From Bacteroidales bacterium UBA1181 (GTDB lineage: Bacteria; Bacteroidota; Bacteroidia; Bacteroidales; Paludibacteraceae), in the NCBI GenBank assembly GCA_002310215.1, contig DBYR01000021.1:118682-182681 (forward strand): DNA of 64,000 nt, read 5' to 3'. The position numbers and the translations under genes are program-made. The notes beneath the pieces are model-generated. The model searched no databases. It was not told the DNA's origin and saw nothing but the letters and a program-made list of their open reading frames with translations. Shown here one piece after another: positions 50,802 to 58,915 of the stretch (position 1 is the stretch's first letter; each line of letters starts with the position of its first letter).

Positions 50802-52541
50802 ATGAAAAAAACATTTTTGCTTATCGTTGCGGTACTCTTTAGCGTGGTTGCTACGGCCGCAAAATACAGTCAGACAACGCACATCCAAACAGGAGGGAAA
50901 TCGAGGGAGGTTTTCATCTATGTGCCTGATTGCTACACGGAAAATAGGCCTTTGGTCATATCCGTGCATGGCATGAACCAGGACATCGCCTACCAGAAGG
51001 GTATGGCACAATGGGAGAAGGTCGCTGATACCGCAAATTTTGCTGTGGTATATCCTCAGTCGGATGGCACGCAATGGGACATCAACGGAATGACCGACAT
51101 CAACTTCATGCTGGACATCATCAAAAAGATGTCCCAAGACTACAAGATAGACGAGAGCCGCGTCTACATCACTGGGTTCTCCATGGGTGGTATGTTGACC
51201 TACCATATCATCAACAATGTGGCGGACAAGTTCGCCGCCTTCGGACCGATTTCCGGCTACAATCTGTGGGGAGCAAACTATGATTGTTCTCGCCCTGTGC
51301 CAATCTGCCACGTGCACGGAACGAGCGACAGCGTCGTCAACTACAACGGCATCGAAGCCATCATCAAAGGATTCGCCCAAAAGGACAACTGCGACCCCAC
51401 ACCTGAGGTGACGCAAGCCAACAATATCTGTAAAAAGACCCATTACAAGAACGGTGACTGCGAAACAGAGGTGATCCTCTACTCCGTACAAGGCCGTGAC
51501 CACGAGCCGACCAACAACGGGTTCCACACCACGAAGGCTTTGTGGGATTTCTTCCGTAACTACACGAATGGATGTGGCAAGATTAACGCCACAGGTGTTT
51601 CCCTCTCTCTCTCCGAGAGCATCGGTGAGGCTCCCGCGACTGTCACACTGACCGCCCAAGCCACCCTGCCGGAGGGCGCAAGCGTGAAGTCCATCGAATT
51701 CTATCAAGGGAACAATCTGATCGAGACCGTGACCGGCGAGCCGTTCGAGGTGAGCGTTGCGGACCTGGAGATCGGCAAATACGAGTTCAGTGCCGTCATG
51801 ACGGACAACCAAGGGAAGACCTACAACTCCGCCAAGAAATCGTTCGAGGTGAAGGCGCCGCAAGCCCCTTATAATGGTGTGGCAAGTGTATTGCCTGGCG
51901 CCGTGGAGATGGAGAACTATGACGAAGGTGGCGAGGGCATGGCTTACCACGACAGCGACGACAAGAATGAGGGCAACTCCTATCGTAAGAGCGAAGGCGT
52001 GGACCTCGAAGAGTTCGTAAAAGGACAATATGCGCTCGGATGGACGAAAAAGGGAGAATGGGTGGAATACACGTTGGAGGTGAAGTACGACGACGAGTAC
52101 ACATGGACCGCCTACGCAGCTTCCGGAAGCGACGGATCTTCCTTCAAACTCTACATCGACAACGAGGCTATCTCAGAGGCTATCAGCGTCAAGAACTCAG
52201 GTGACTGGCAGACCTTCAGGGAGTATACCGGTAAGACGGGTGAACTCTCCAAAGGAAAACATATCCTCAAGGTGGGTATCGAGGCCGATTATGTGAACAT
52301 CGACAGGGTCGAGTTTAAGGCGGTCAACGAGCACATCGAGATGGGGCTCTCCGCAGTGGAAAATAGCGCAGATATAGATGGAGAATACGAAGTATACTCA
52401 TTAAACGGCACATTGATTGATGTTATCAACATCTCCGGAACGAGCGTCGAAGATGCTCTCAAGACGAATAAATTTGCGAAGGGCTCTTACGCTATTAGGA
52501 AGAAAGGAGGTACACGATCGGAAGTGATCATTCTTAAATAA
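50802..52541 (+). CDS. T9SS-exported CE1-type (feruloyl/acetyl) esterase with CBM6, copy 1
   Basis: A 579-residue protein. The signal peptide is residues 1-20. The alpha/beta-hydrolase of the PHB-depolymerase/LpqC-like feruloyl esterase group spans about 25-265. Its nucleophile is Ser127 in GFSMGG, with an Asp in HGTSDSVVNY and His234 in GRDHEP. An Ig-like domain follows (about 270-350), then a CBM6 (about 358-505, VEMENYDEGGEG and GWTKKGEWVEYTL), then a T9SS sorting domain (about 512-579). Such enzymes cut ferulate or acetate from arabinoxylan. The next gene is a close paralogue. The leader taatacattttatcatgaaa is shared by both. Confidence 0.88.
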   Translation: MKKTFLLIVAVLFSVVATAAKYSQTTHIQTGGKSREVFIYVPDCYTENRPLVISVHGMNQDIAYQKGMAQWEKVADTANFAVVYPQSDGTQWDINGMTDINFMLDIIKKMSQDYKIDESRVYITGFSMGGMLTYHIINNVADKFAAFGPISGYNLWGANYDCSRPVPICHVHGTSDSVVNYNGIEAIIKGFAQKDNCDPTPEVTQANNICKKTHYKNGDCETEVILYSVQGRDHEPTNNGFHTTKALWDFFRNYTNGCGKINATGVSLSLSESIGEAPATVTLTAQATLPEGASVKSIEFYQGNNLIETVTGEPFEVSVADLEIGKYEFSAVMTDNQGKTYNSAKKSFEVKAPQAPYNGVASVLPGAVEMENYDEGGEGMAYHDSDDKNEGNSYRKSEGVDLEEFVKGQYALGWTKKGEWVEYTLEVKYDDEYTWTAYAASGSDGSSFKLYIDNEAISEAISVKNSGDWQTFREYTGKTGELSKGKHILKVGIEADYVNIDRVEFKAVNEHIEMGLSAVENSADIDGEYEVYSLNGTLIDVINISGTSVEDALKTNKFAKGSYAIRKKGGTRSEVIILK

Positions 52542-52567
52542 CCCAAAATACATTAATACATTTTATC

Positions 52568-54322
52568 ATGAAAAGAACATTTATTTTTTTAGTCGCGGCA
52601 CTCTTTAGCGTGGTTGCTATGGCCGCAAAATTCAATGGTTTGAAAAGTATTCAGACGGGAGGGAAGAACCGACAGTATTTCCTCTACGTGCCGGATTGTC
52701 TCACTGACAACCGACCTTTGATCATTTCATGTCACGGAATGAACCAAGACTACAACTACCAGAAGCAACAGACCCAATGGCCTAGTTTCGCGGACACAGC
52801 CAACTTCGTAGTGGTTTATCCAGTCGGAATAGCGGGAAAAGCATGGGGAATGGGCTTCGACACAGGTTGGGATCTTGATGGCATGAGTGACGTGAATTTC
52901 ATGCTGGACATCATCGAAGAGATGAAGAAGAGTTACAACATCGACGAGACGCGCGTCTATTTGTCGGGATTCTCCTTGGGAGGTGCATTCACCTACTACA
53001 TGATCAACAAGGCGGCCGACAAAATCGCCGCTTTCGGACCAATCTCCGGATACAACCTGATGGGAGGAAGCACTGCCAGCTCCCGCCCTGTTCCAATTTG
53101 CCACGTGCACGGAACAGCCGACGGCACAATGCCTTATAGTGGTATCAAAGACAACATGAAGAAGTATGCGCAAGCGATGAAATGTAACATGACACCTGTG
53201 GAGAAAACAGGCAACGGCTACTCAGAGCAACGCTACACAGATGGAGAGTGCGAAACGGAAGTGGTACTCTACTCCGTCAATGGACGTGACCATGAGCCAT
53301 CCAACAACGGCTTCAACACCTCCAAAGCTCTTTGGACTTTCTTCCAGCAATACACAACAGGTTGCGGCAAATACGCCTCCACGGGCGTTTCCCTCTCCCT
53401 CTCACCAACTATCGGTGAGGCTCCTGCCACTGTCACTTTGACGGCTAAGGCTACCCTGCCGGAAGGCACTAACTTGAAATCCATCGAGTTCTATCAGGGT
53501 AATAACCTGATCGAAACCGTAACCGGCGAACCATTCGAGGTGACAGTCGAGGATTTGGAAATCGGCAAGTATGAGTTTAGCGCCGTCATGACCGACAGCA
53601 AAGGAAAGAGCTACACCGCCAAGAAGTCATTCGAAGTGAAAGCTCCACAATCTCCTTACAAGGGCGTGGCAAGTGTATTGCCTGGCGCTGTGGAGATGGA
53701 GAACTACGACGAGGGTGGCGAAGGCATGGCCTTCCATGACAGCGACGAGCAAAACGAAGGCGATGGATACCGCAAGGATGGTGTGGACATCGAGGAGTTC
53801 ATCAAAGGCGAGTATGCCATCGGATGGACCAAGGCTGGCGAATGGACGGAATACACGTTGGAAGTGAAGTACGACGACGAGTACACTTGGACCGCATACG
53901 CGGCTTCCGGTAGCGACGGTTCTTCCTTCAAACTCTACATCGACGAAAAGGCTATCTCAGAGGCTGTCAAGGTCAAGAACTCTGGTGACTGGCAAACGTT
54001 CAGGGAGTACACCGGAAAGACTGGCGAACTCGAGAAAGGCAAGCACATCCTCAAGGTGTCAATCGAGGCTGACTATGTCAACATCGACAAGGTTGAGTTC
54101 AAGGCAGTCAACGATCACCAAGACGTAGGCGTTTCCGAAAACTTCGCACAGGATGCGGAATTGGAGTACGACATCTACACCATGCAAGGCGTCTACATCA
54201 AGACGATCACGGTTCGCGAGAACGCTATCGCAGACAGACTCAAGAACCTCGGATTCAACGCTGGCGCATACATCGCCAGAACTAAACAAAACGAACGATC
54301 CCGCATCGTCATCGTAGAATAA
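52568..54322 (+). CDS. T9SS-exported CE1-type esterase with CBM6, copy 2
   Basis: A 584-residue paralogue of the preceding gene with the same module order. It has a signal peptide, then an esterase with Ser136 in GFSLGG, an Asp in HGTADGTMPY and His242 in GRDHEPSNNG. An Ig-like domain, a CBM6 (VEMENYDEGGEG, GWTKAGEWTEYTL) and a C-terminal sorting domain follow. The Ig-like and CBM6 parts are nearly identical to copy 1. The esterase and the C-terminus differ more (the end is ERSRIVIVE instead of SEVIILK). This pattern suggests a tandem duplication followed by divergence of substrate specificity. It starts 26 bases after copy 1 and ends in a strong terminator. Confidence 0.88.
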   Translation: MKRTFIFLVAALFSVVAMAAKFNGLKSIQTGGKNRQYFLYVPDCLTDNRPLIISCHGMNQDYNYQKQQTQWPSFADTANFVVVYPVGIAGKAWGMGFDTGWDLDGMSDVNFMLDIIEEMKKSYNIDETRVYLSGFSLGGAFTYYMINKAADKIAAFGPISGYNLMGGSTASSRPVPICHVHGTADGTMPYSGIKDNMKKYAQAMKCNMTPVEKTGNGYSEQRYTDGECETEVVLYSVNGRDHEPSNNGFNTSKALWTFFQQYTTGCGKYASTGVSLSLSPTIGEAPATVTLTAKATLPEGTNLKSIEFYQGNNLIETVTGEPFEVTVEDLEIGKYEFSAVMTDSKGKSYTAKKSFEVKAPQSPYKGVASVLPGAVEMENYDEGGEGMAFHDSDEQNEGDGYRKDGVDIEEFIKGEYAIGWTKAGEWTEYTLEVKYDDEYTWTAYAASGSDGSSFKLYIDEKAISEAVKVKNSGDWQTFREYTGKTGELEKGKHILKVSIEADYVNIDKVEFKAVNDHQDVGVSENFAQDAELEYDIYTMQGVYIKTITVRENAIADRLKNLGFNAGAYIARTKQNERSRIVIVE

Positions 54323-54331
54323 GATTTTTTC

Positions 54332-54374
54332 AATGCGGGCGGAGGGAAGCGTTCTTCCGCCCGCATTTTTCATC
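54332..54374 (+). terminator. Terminator after the esterase pair
   Basis: aatgcgggcgga and tccgcccgcatt form a 12-pair GC-rich stem followed by TTTT. It closes the 48288-54322 transcript. Confidence 0.92.
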
Positions 54375-54404
54375 CATAAACCGACCAATCATAAACCGAA
54401 CCAT
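54375..54404 (+). promoter_or_regulatory. Direct repeat upstream of the CBM6-GH43 gene
   Basis: Two adjacent 15-base units, cataaaccgaccaat and cataaaccgaaccat, match at 13 of 15 positions. They lie 65-94 bases before the ATG at 54469 and right after a terminator, the place expected for an activator site. The HTCS encoded downstream has an AraC-type DNA-binding domain, a class that often binds direct repeats; the link is inference. Confidence 0.45.
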
Positions 54405-54468
54405 CACCTGTACTGTAAGCGAGCAGATTTGAGCATGTATTTATTGTATTAATTATTGTAAGCAAATT

Positions 54469-57093
54469 ATGAAAAAGACCATTTTGAGACAAAGCCTCAC
54501 CGCTTTGTGCTTCCTTTCCATTGGGTTGGGGGAAGCGTACGGTAAAGCCCCCGCACCTTATGGCGGCGGAGCAATTCCTATTCCCGGCACCATCGAAGTG
54601 GAAGACTTCGACAAGGGGGAAGAGGGGTCGTCATACCATGACGAAGACAGTATAAACGACGGAGGTGCCTATCGCCCTGACGTGGGTGTGGACATCGACA
54701 CCAGCGGCAATGGCGGGTTCGTCATCGGGTGGACAAAAAAAGGTGAATGGATGGATTACACCATAGAGGTGGGACAAAGCACCGAATACACCTACTCCGC
54801 CATCGTAGCCTCTGGCCTTGACGGGTCAAGCTTCTCTCTGCTGATCGATGGGGAAGCCATCACGCCCGCCATCGTAGTACCCAACACGGGGTCATGGACC
54901 AACTATAAACGGATAACGGGGAACACCTCCGCCATAACGGCCGGCAGGCATACCCTTCGCCTGTACATAGAGTCCGACTACTGCAACATAGACAAGATAT
55001 CCTTCCGCCCCAAAGGCGATGAAATAGCGTACCGATTCACTTCGCCAGCCTCAACGTCACAAATCAGTGCGGGCGTACCCTTCACTGTCTCATGGACGAC
55101 CAACGACGAAAACGTGGAGAAGTATAATCTGAACTGGGTCAATGACCAAGGGGATACCGTTTTGCTGAAAGAGGGGGTTAGGTGCCATGGTTCTTTCGTG
55201 TCGAGCATACCCGACGATTATGTCGGACAAAGCGGCTATTACACCCTTTCACAGGTGAAGGTCAGCGGAGGAAGCGGGCTCATCCCTTCCGATTTCGACG
55301 GAGAAAACCATACCGTCAGCAACCCTATCATCTGGGCGGACGTGCCCGACGTATCCGTCACCAGGGTGGAAGACACTTACTACATGGTCAGCACCACCAT
55401 GCACATGAACCCGGGCGCACCCATCATGGCCTCCAAAGACTTGGTACATTGGCGCACCGTCAACTACGCCCACCAAGCGCTGGACAACGGACAGACGAAC
55501 GAACTCAACATGGAGAACGGCAAGAACGCCTACGGCAAGGGTTCATGGGCGAGCAGCATCAAATACAAGGATGGCACATGGTACGTGCTGACTCCTTCCT
55601 ACACGACCAACAAGACCCACCTCGCCTGGACGAAGGACATCCTTGGCGGTGAGTGGGAATCGACCACCCTGCCCTTCTACCACGACCCCTCCCTCTTGTT
55701 GGATGACGACGGGAAGATCTATGTGATATACGGATCCGGCAATATCAGCATCGTGGAGCTCTCATCCGACGGTAAGAGACCACAAGGTAATCCGCGCACG
55801 CTCCTCACCAAGCCAGCCTCCATAGCCGGCTCCAATTTCTACGTCGAATGTGAGGGCTCGCAGGTCATGAAGAAGGGCGGTTACTACTACATCTTCCTAA
55901 TCTCATGGCCAGCCGGTTCATGCCGCTCCGTACTCTGCTACCGCTCCAAATCACTGAATGGCCCATTCGAGGGCAAAGTGTTGCTGCAAGACAACGGTGT
56001 CGCCCAAGGAGGCATCTTCGACACACCGGAGGGAGATTGGTACGGCATGTTCTTCCGCGACAACGGCTCGGTCGGTAGAATCCCTTACCTCCTTCCCGTC
56101 TCCTGGTCTAACGATTGGCCTGTCTTAGGGAACAACGGCAAGGTGCCTTCCACCCTGAATGTCAAAGCGTCGCAAGAGGAGGGGTACGGAATCGTCACGT
56201 CCGACGAGTTCGAAGAGGAGGAACTCGCCTTGGAGTGGCAGTGGAACCACAACCCCGACCCACGCAACTGGAAGATTCTCGACGGCAAGCTACGTCTGAC
56301 CAACCAACGGACGGACAAGGATGTGGTCAGCACTAAAAACACACTGACGCAACGTTCCTTCGGACCCCAGTGCTCAGGCTGGACCAAACTGGACACCAGA
56401 GGCATGAAGGAGGGTGACTGCGCCGGATTGGTAGCCTTGCAAGAATACTACGGATTCGCGGGCGTTCGCGTAAGCAATGGATCTAAAAGCATCATCATGT
56501 CCAACAAGGGAGAGGTGATGGAGTCCGTTCCGCTGAACCAAGACGAAGTATATCTACGGATCGACATGAACTTCCAAGGGCAAAAAGACCAAGCCACCTT
56601 CTACTACAGCAAAGACGGCAACACATGGACGAAGTTCGGCAACACGCTACAGATGAGATACGAGCTGACCCACTTCACCGGTTACCGTTACGGGCTATTC
56701 TACTTCGGGACGAAAAATACCGATGGATACGCCGATTTTGATTACTTCAGAATCGGCAAGGAAATCAATTCCGCCGTTTCCATCGATAAAAGTTCCGAAA
56801 GGACCATCGAAGAGACCATCTTCGCCCAAAGCGCCCGCGTCACGATCATCGAACCGACAGGAACCGACGAAAACGATACAGACATACGCATATCATACGA
56901 AACAAGAGACGGGCAGATCAACATCCTCGCGCCAGACAGAATCCTCGGATGCGAGATATTAAGCCTGAACGGACAAACACTCCGCTCTTCCACCAACGGC
57001 AGGATACAAACAGCAGACCTCCCTACAGGCGTTTATCTCCTCCGCATACAAACAGAAAAAAATATATCGACAAAGAAATTAAGCATAAAATAA
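54469..57093 (+). CDS. T9SS-exported CBM6-GH43 glycosidase with C-terminal sandwich domain
   Basis: An 874-residue protein. The signal peptide is residues 1-24. A CBM6 (about 30-185, IEVEDFDKGEEG and GWTKKGEWMDYTI) leads, followed by an Ig-like domain (about 186-275). GH43 spans about 285-580: base Asp294 in WADVPDVSV, modulating Asp in YHDPSLLLDDDG near 405, acid Glu in VECEGSQV near 461. A laminin-G/DUF1349-like beta sandwich (about 590-790) and a T9SS sorting domain (about 805-874, LPTGVYLLRIQTEK) complete it. This architecture is typical of beta-xylosidases and alpha-L-arabinofuranosidases. It has its own leader after a terminator, with direct repeats that may be an operator. Confidence 0.9.
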   Translation: MKKTILRQSLTALCFLSIGLGEAYGKAPAPYGGGAIPIPGTIEVEDFDKGEEGSSYHDEDSINDGGAYRPDVGVDIDTSGNGGFVIGWTKKGEWMDYTIEVGQSTEYTYSAIVASGLDGSSFSLLIDGEAITPAIVVPNTGSWTNYKRITGNTSAITAGRHTLRLYIESDYCNIDKISFRPKGDEIAYRFTSPASTSQISAGVPFTVSWTTNDENVEKYNLNWVNDQGDTVLLKEGVRCHGSFVSSIPDDYVGQSGYYTLSQVKVSGGSGLIPSDFDGENHTVSNPIIWADVPDVSVTRVEDTYYMVSTTMHMNPGAPIMASKDLVHWRTVNYAHQALDNGQTNELNMENGKNAYGKGSWASSIKYKDGTWYVLTPSYTTNKTHLAWTKDILGGEWESTTLPFYHDPSLLLDDDGKIYVIYGSGNISIVELSSDGKRPQGNPRTLLTKPASIAGSNFYVECEGSQVMKKGGYYYIFLISWPAGSCRSVLCYRSKSLNGPFEGKVLLQDNGVAQGGIFDTPEGDWYGMFFRDNGSVGRIPYLLPVSWSNDWPVLGNNGKVPSTLNVKASQEEGYGIVTSDEFEEEELALEWQWNHNPDPRNWKILDGKLRLTNQRTDKDVVSTKNTLTQRSFGPQCSGWTKLDTRGMKEGDCAGLVALQEYYGFAGVRVSNGSKSIIMSNKGEVMESVPLNQDEVYLRIDMNFQGQKDQATFYYSKDGNTWTKFGNTLQMRYELTHFTGYRYGLFYFGTKNTDGYADFDYFRIGKEINSAVSIDKSSERTIEETIFAQSARVTIIEPTGTDENDTDIRISYETRDGQINILAPDRILGCEILSLNGQTLRSSTNGRIQTADLPTGVYLLRIQTEKNISTKKLSIK

Positions 57094-57121
57094 TTATCCC
57101 CCTCTATCCTGTTTTTTCGGC

Positions 57122-57158
57122 AGAGCCATGGCATATAACCCCATGGCTCTATTTTTTC
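57122..57158 (+). terminator. Terminator of the CBM6-GH43 gene
   Basis: agagccatgg (57122-57131) pairs perfectly with ccatggctct (57141-57150), followed by attttttc. The rest of 57094-57409 is AT-rich and shows only a -7 box. Confidence 0.9.
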
Positions 57159-57320
57159 CCCTCAAGAGACTCACAGCAACGATTCAATCAATATAATAGT
57201 TTGATTTAAAAATATTTACACATAAAAAACAGAAAATACAATCATCAAATCCAGACACCCCGTAATCGAAATTTTATAGTTTATGATTCCATATTACCGA
57301 AGAATATTGCCAGTCGACCA

Positions 57321-57328
57321 TAAATTTG
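57321..57328 (+). promoter_or_regulatory. -7 box for the glycine-rich esterase gene
   Basis: TAAATTTG lies 81 bases before the ATG at 57410. No well-spaced -33 box is visible, which would fit dependence on an activator. Confidence 0.5.
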
Positions 57329-57409
57329 CGATGTTGTTTTCTATGAGTAGAATGTATATAGGATTTCAAGTATTACAATTAATTAAACGAACTTTAAATT
57401 TTTACTATC

Positions 57410-58672
57410 ATGAAAAGGATTTTAATTTTAGCATTAAGTCTTTGTAGTATGAATGCGTTCGCCCAATGGGGAGATTGGGGCGGCGGCGGTGGCTTCAACT
57501 TCGGTGGCGGCGGCTTCAACTTCGGTGGTGAAGGCAGCGGCAACTCCGGCAGCATCGGTAACTATCAAAAGAAGGGCGACATTGATTATGTAGGAGATAA
57601 CCATGTCGGACACAAGATGGACGTTTATTTCCCGAAAGATGACGGAAAGGCAACCCACCCAGTACTTATCCATATCTACGGTAGTGCATGGGGAAGTAAC
57701 AACTCCAAGGGTTCCGCAGACTTGGGTACTGTAGGTACTGCAGCTTTGGGAGCAGGATATATCCTTGTGACCCCTAACCATAGAACCTACAACGATGCGC
57801 TTTACCCTGCGCAAATCAACGATATCAAGGCGGTTGTCCGCTACTTGCGCGGTAACGCGGAGGAGTTGGGCGTAGACACCTCCTTCATCGCGGTGTCCGG
57901 TTTCTCTTCAGGAGGTCACTTGGCATCCTTGATGGGTGTGACCAGAAACGTGAAGGACAACTACACCTATGGCTCCGCAACCATGAACATCGAGGGTGAT
58001 CTTGGTAGATACACCAACGAGAGCAGCTGGGTGGATGCGGTATGCGACTGGTCTGGTCCAGTGGATTGTCGAGACAAAGGATGCGGCAACCCTATCCAAA
58101 TGGCACCAGAGAACGATATGGTAGGTGGTTGCAACGACCAACAATGTCCTGACAAGCACGCACTACTTGGCGCAAACACCTTCATTGACGAAACGGATGC
58201 GCCAGTATTCGTAGCACATGGTTCAGCCGACAACATCGTTCCACAATGTGAGGGAAAGATATTCTACGACAACCTCGTCGCAGGACATGTACAAGACTGC
58301 GAATACCACCCTCACGGAGGTGGCCACGGTGTGGAAGGCAACTTGACCGGCGACATGATCACTTTCCTCAACAAGATTAAAGAGAAAAAGGCAGCCGCTA
58401 TTGCCGCACACAGTTCTTCAGAAGGCGAAGAAGCAGAGTTGTCTGGTGTAATCGACATCATTGCATTCAACAAGAGCATCTGTGTAGACAACGACAGACT
58501 GTACCTCTGCAACGAAAACGCCGAGGCAACGGAATTCAACCTGACAGACATCTCAGGAAAGATCCTCATGTCTGGCATCTTGGATGCTGAAGGCGTAGAC
58601 ATCTCTTCATTAAGTCAAGGCGCTTACATCGTTAGAACCAGCAACGGTGGCAGCTTTAAATTCATCAAATAA
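57410..58672 (+). CDS. T9SS-exported alpha/beta esterase with glycine-rich N-terminus
   Basis: A 420-residue protein. The signal peptide is residues 1-18 (ending AFAQ). The mature protein starts with a glycine-rich stretch (about 19-50) holding two GGGFNFG units. An alpha/beta-hydrolase of the BD-FAE/carboxylesterase type follows (about 55-325). Its nucleophile is Ser166 in GFSSGGH, an Asp lies in HGSADNIVPQ near 273 and a His in HPHGGGHGVEG near 303. The oxyanion-hole motif, usually HGGxW, reads IYGSAW. Several cysteines (VCDWSGPVDCRDKGCG) may form disulfides. The last 75 residues are a T9SS sorting domain ending GSFKFIK. It is probably an acetylxylan or feruloyl esterase. Confidence 0.85.
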   Translation: MKRILILALSLCSMNAFAQWGDWGGGGGFNFGGGGFNFGGEGSGNSGSIGNYQKKGDIDYVGDNHVGHKMDVYFPKDDGKATHPVLIHIYGSAWGSNNSKGSADLGTVGTAALGAGYILVTPNHRTYNDALYPAQINDIKAVVRYLRGNAEELGVDTSFIAVSGFSSGGHLASLMGVTRNVKDNYTYGSATMNIEGDLGRYTNESSWVDAVCDWSGPVDCRDKGCGNPIQMAPENDMVGGCNDQQCPDKHALLGANTFIDETDAPVFVAHGSADNIVPQCEGKIFYDNLVAGHVQDCEYHPHGGGHGVEGNLTGDMITFLNKIKEKKAAAIAAHSSSEGEEAELSGVIDIIAFNKSICVDNDRLYLCNENAEATEFNLTDISGKILMSGILDAEGVDISSLSQGAYIVRTSNGGSFKFIK

Positions 58673-58710
58673 GGGTCGTTTTTCATCTTTATTTGCTTAT
58701 AGTGGTGGAC

Positions 58711-58740
58711 AAAGGCACGGACATGTTCTGTGCCTTTGTT
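58711..58740 (+). terminator. Terminator after the glycine-rich esterase gene
   Basis: aaaggcac (58711-58718) and gtgccttt (58730-58737) form an 8-pair stem followed by gtt and AT-rich sequence; the T-run is weak. The gene-free stretch 58673-58915 otherwise shows only a TATATTTA box at 58886 that could serve the regulator gene. Confidence 0.55.
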
Positions 58741-58915
58741 ATATTACACCTCACATCACAACACAAACAGAGCGAGAGACAATCGGAGGATGGGCCGTGG
58801 ACTAAATATCCACATGGCATTTAGCATTCCTCCATGGAACTACAACAAAGAAGGGGATTTAATGCTATCATTTCAAAAAAAAAGGTATATTTACGAAGTC
58901 GATTCGCACAATAGA

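Noticed and set aside
50787..52028. 413-codon minus-strand frame opposite the first esterase
   Set aside because: It is a shadow of the esterase gene, whose catalytic motifs are unmistakable. The minus-strand translation is a V/H/R-rich mirror.
58730..58915. Upstream extension of the HTCS reading frame
   Set aside because: It starts inside a terminator hairpin and would bury the signal peptide behind 62 residues.
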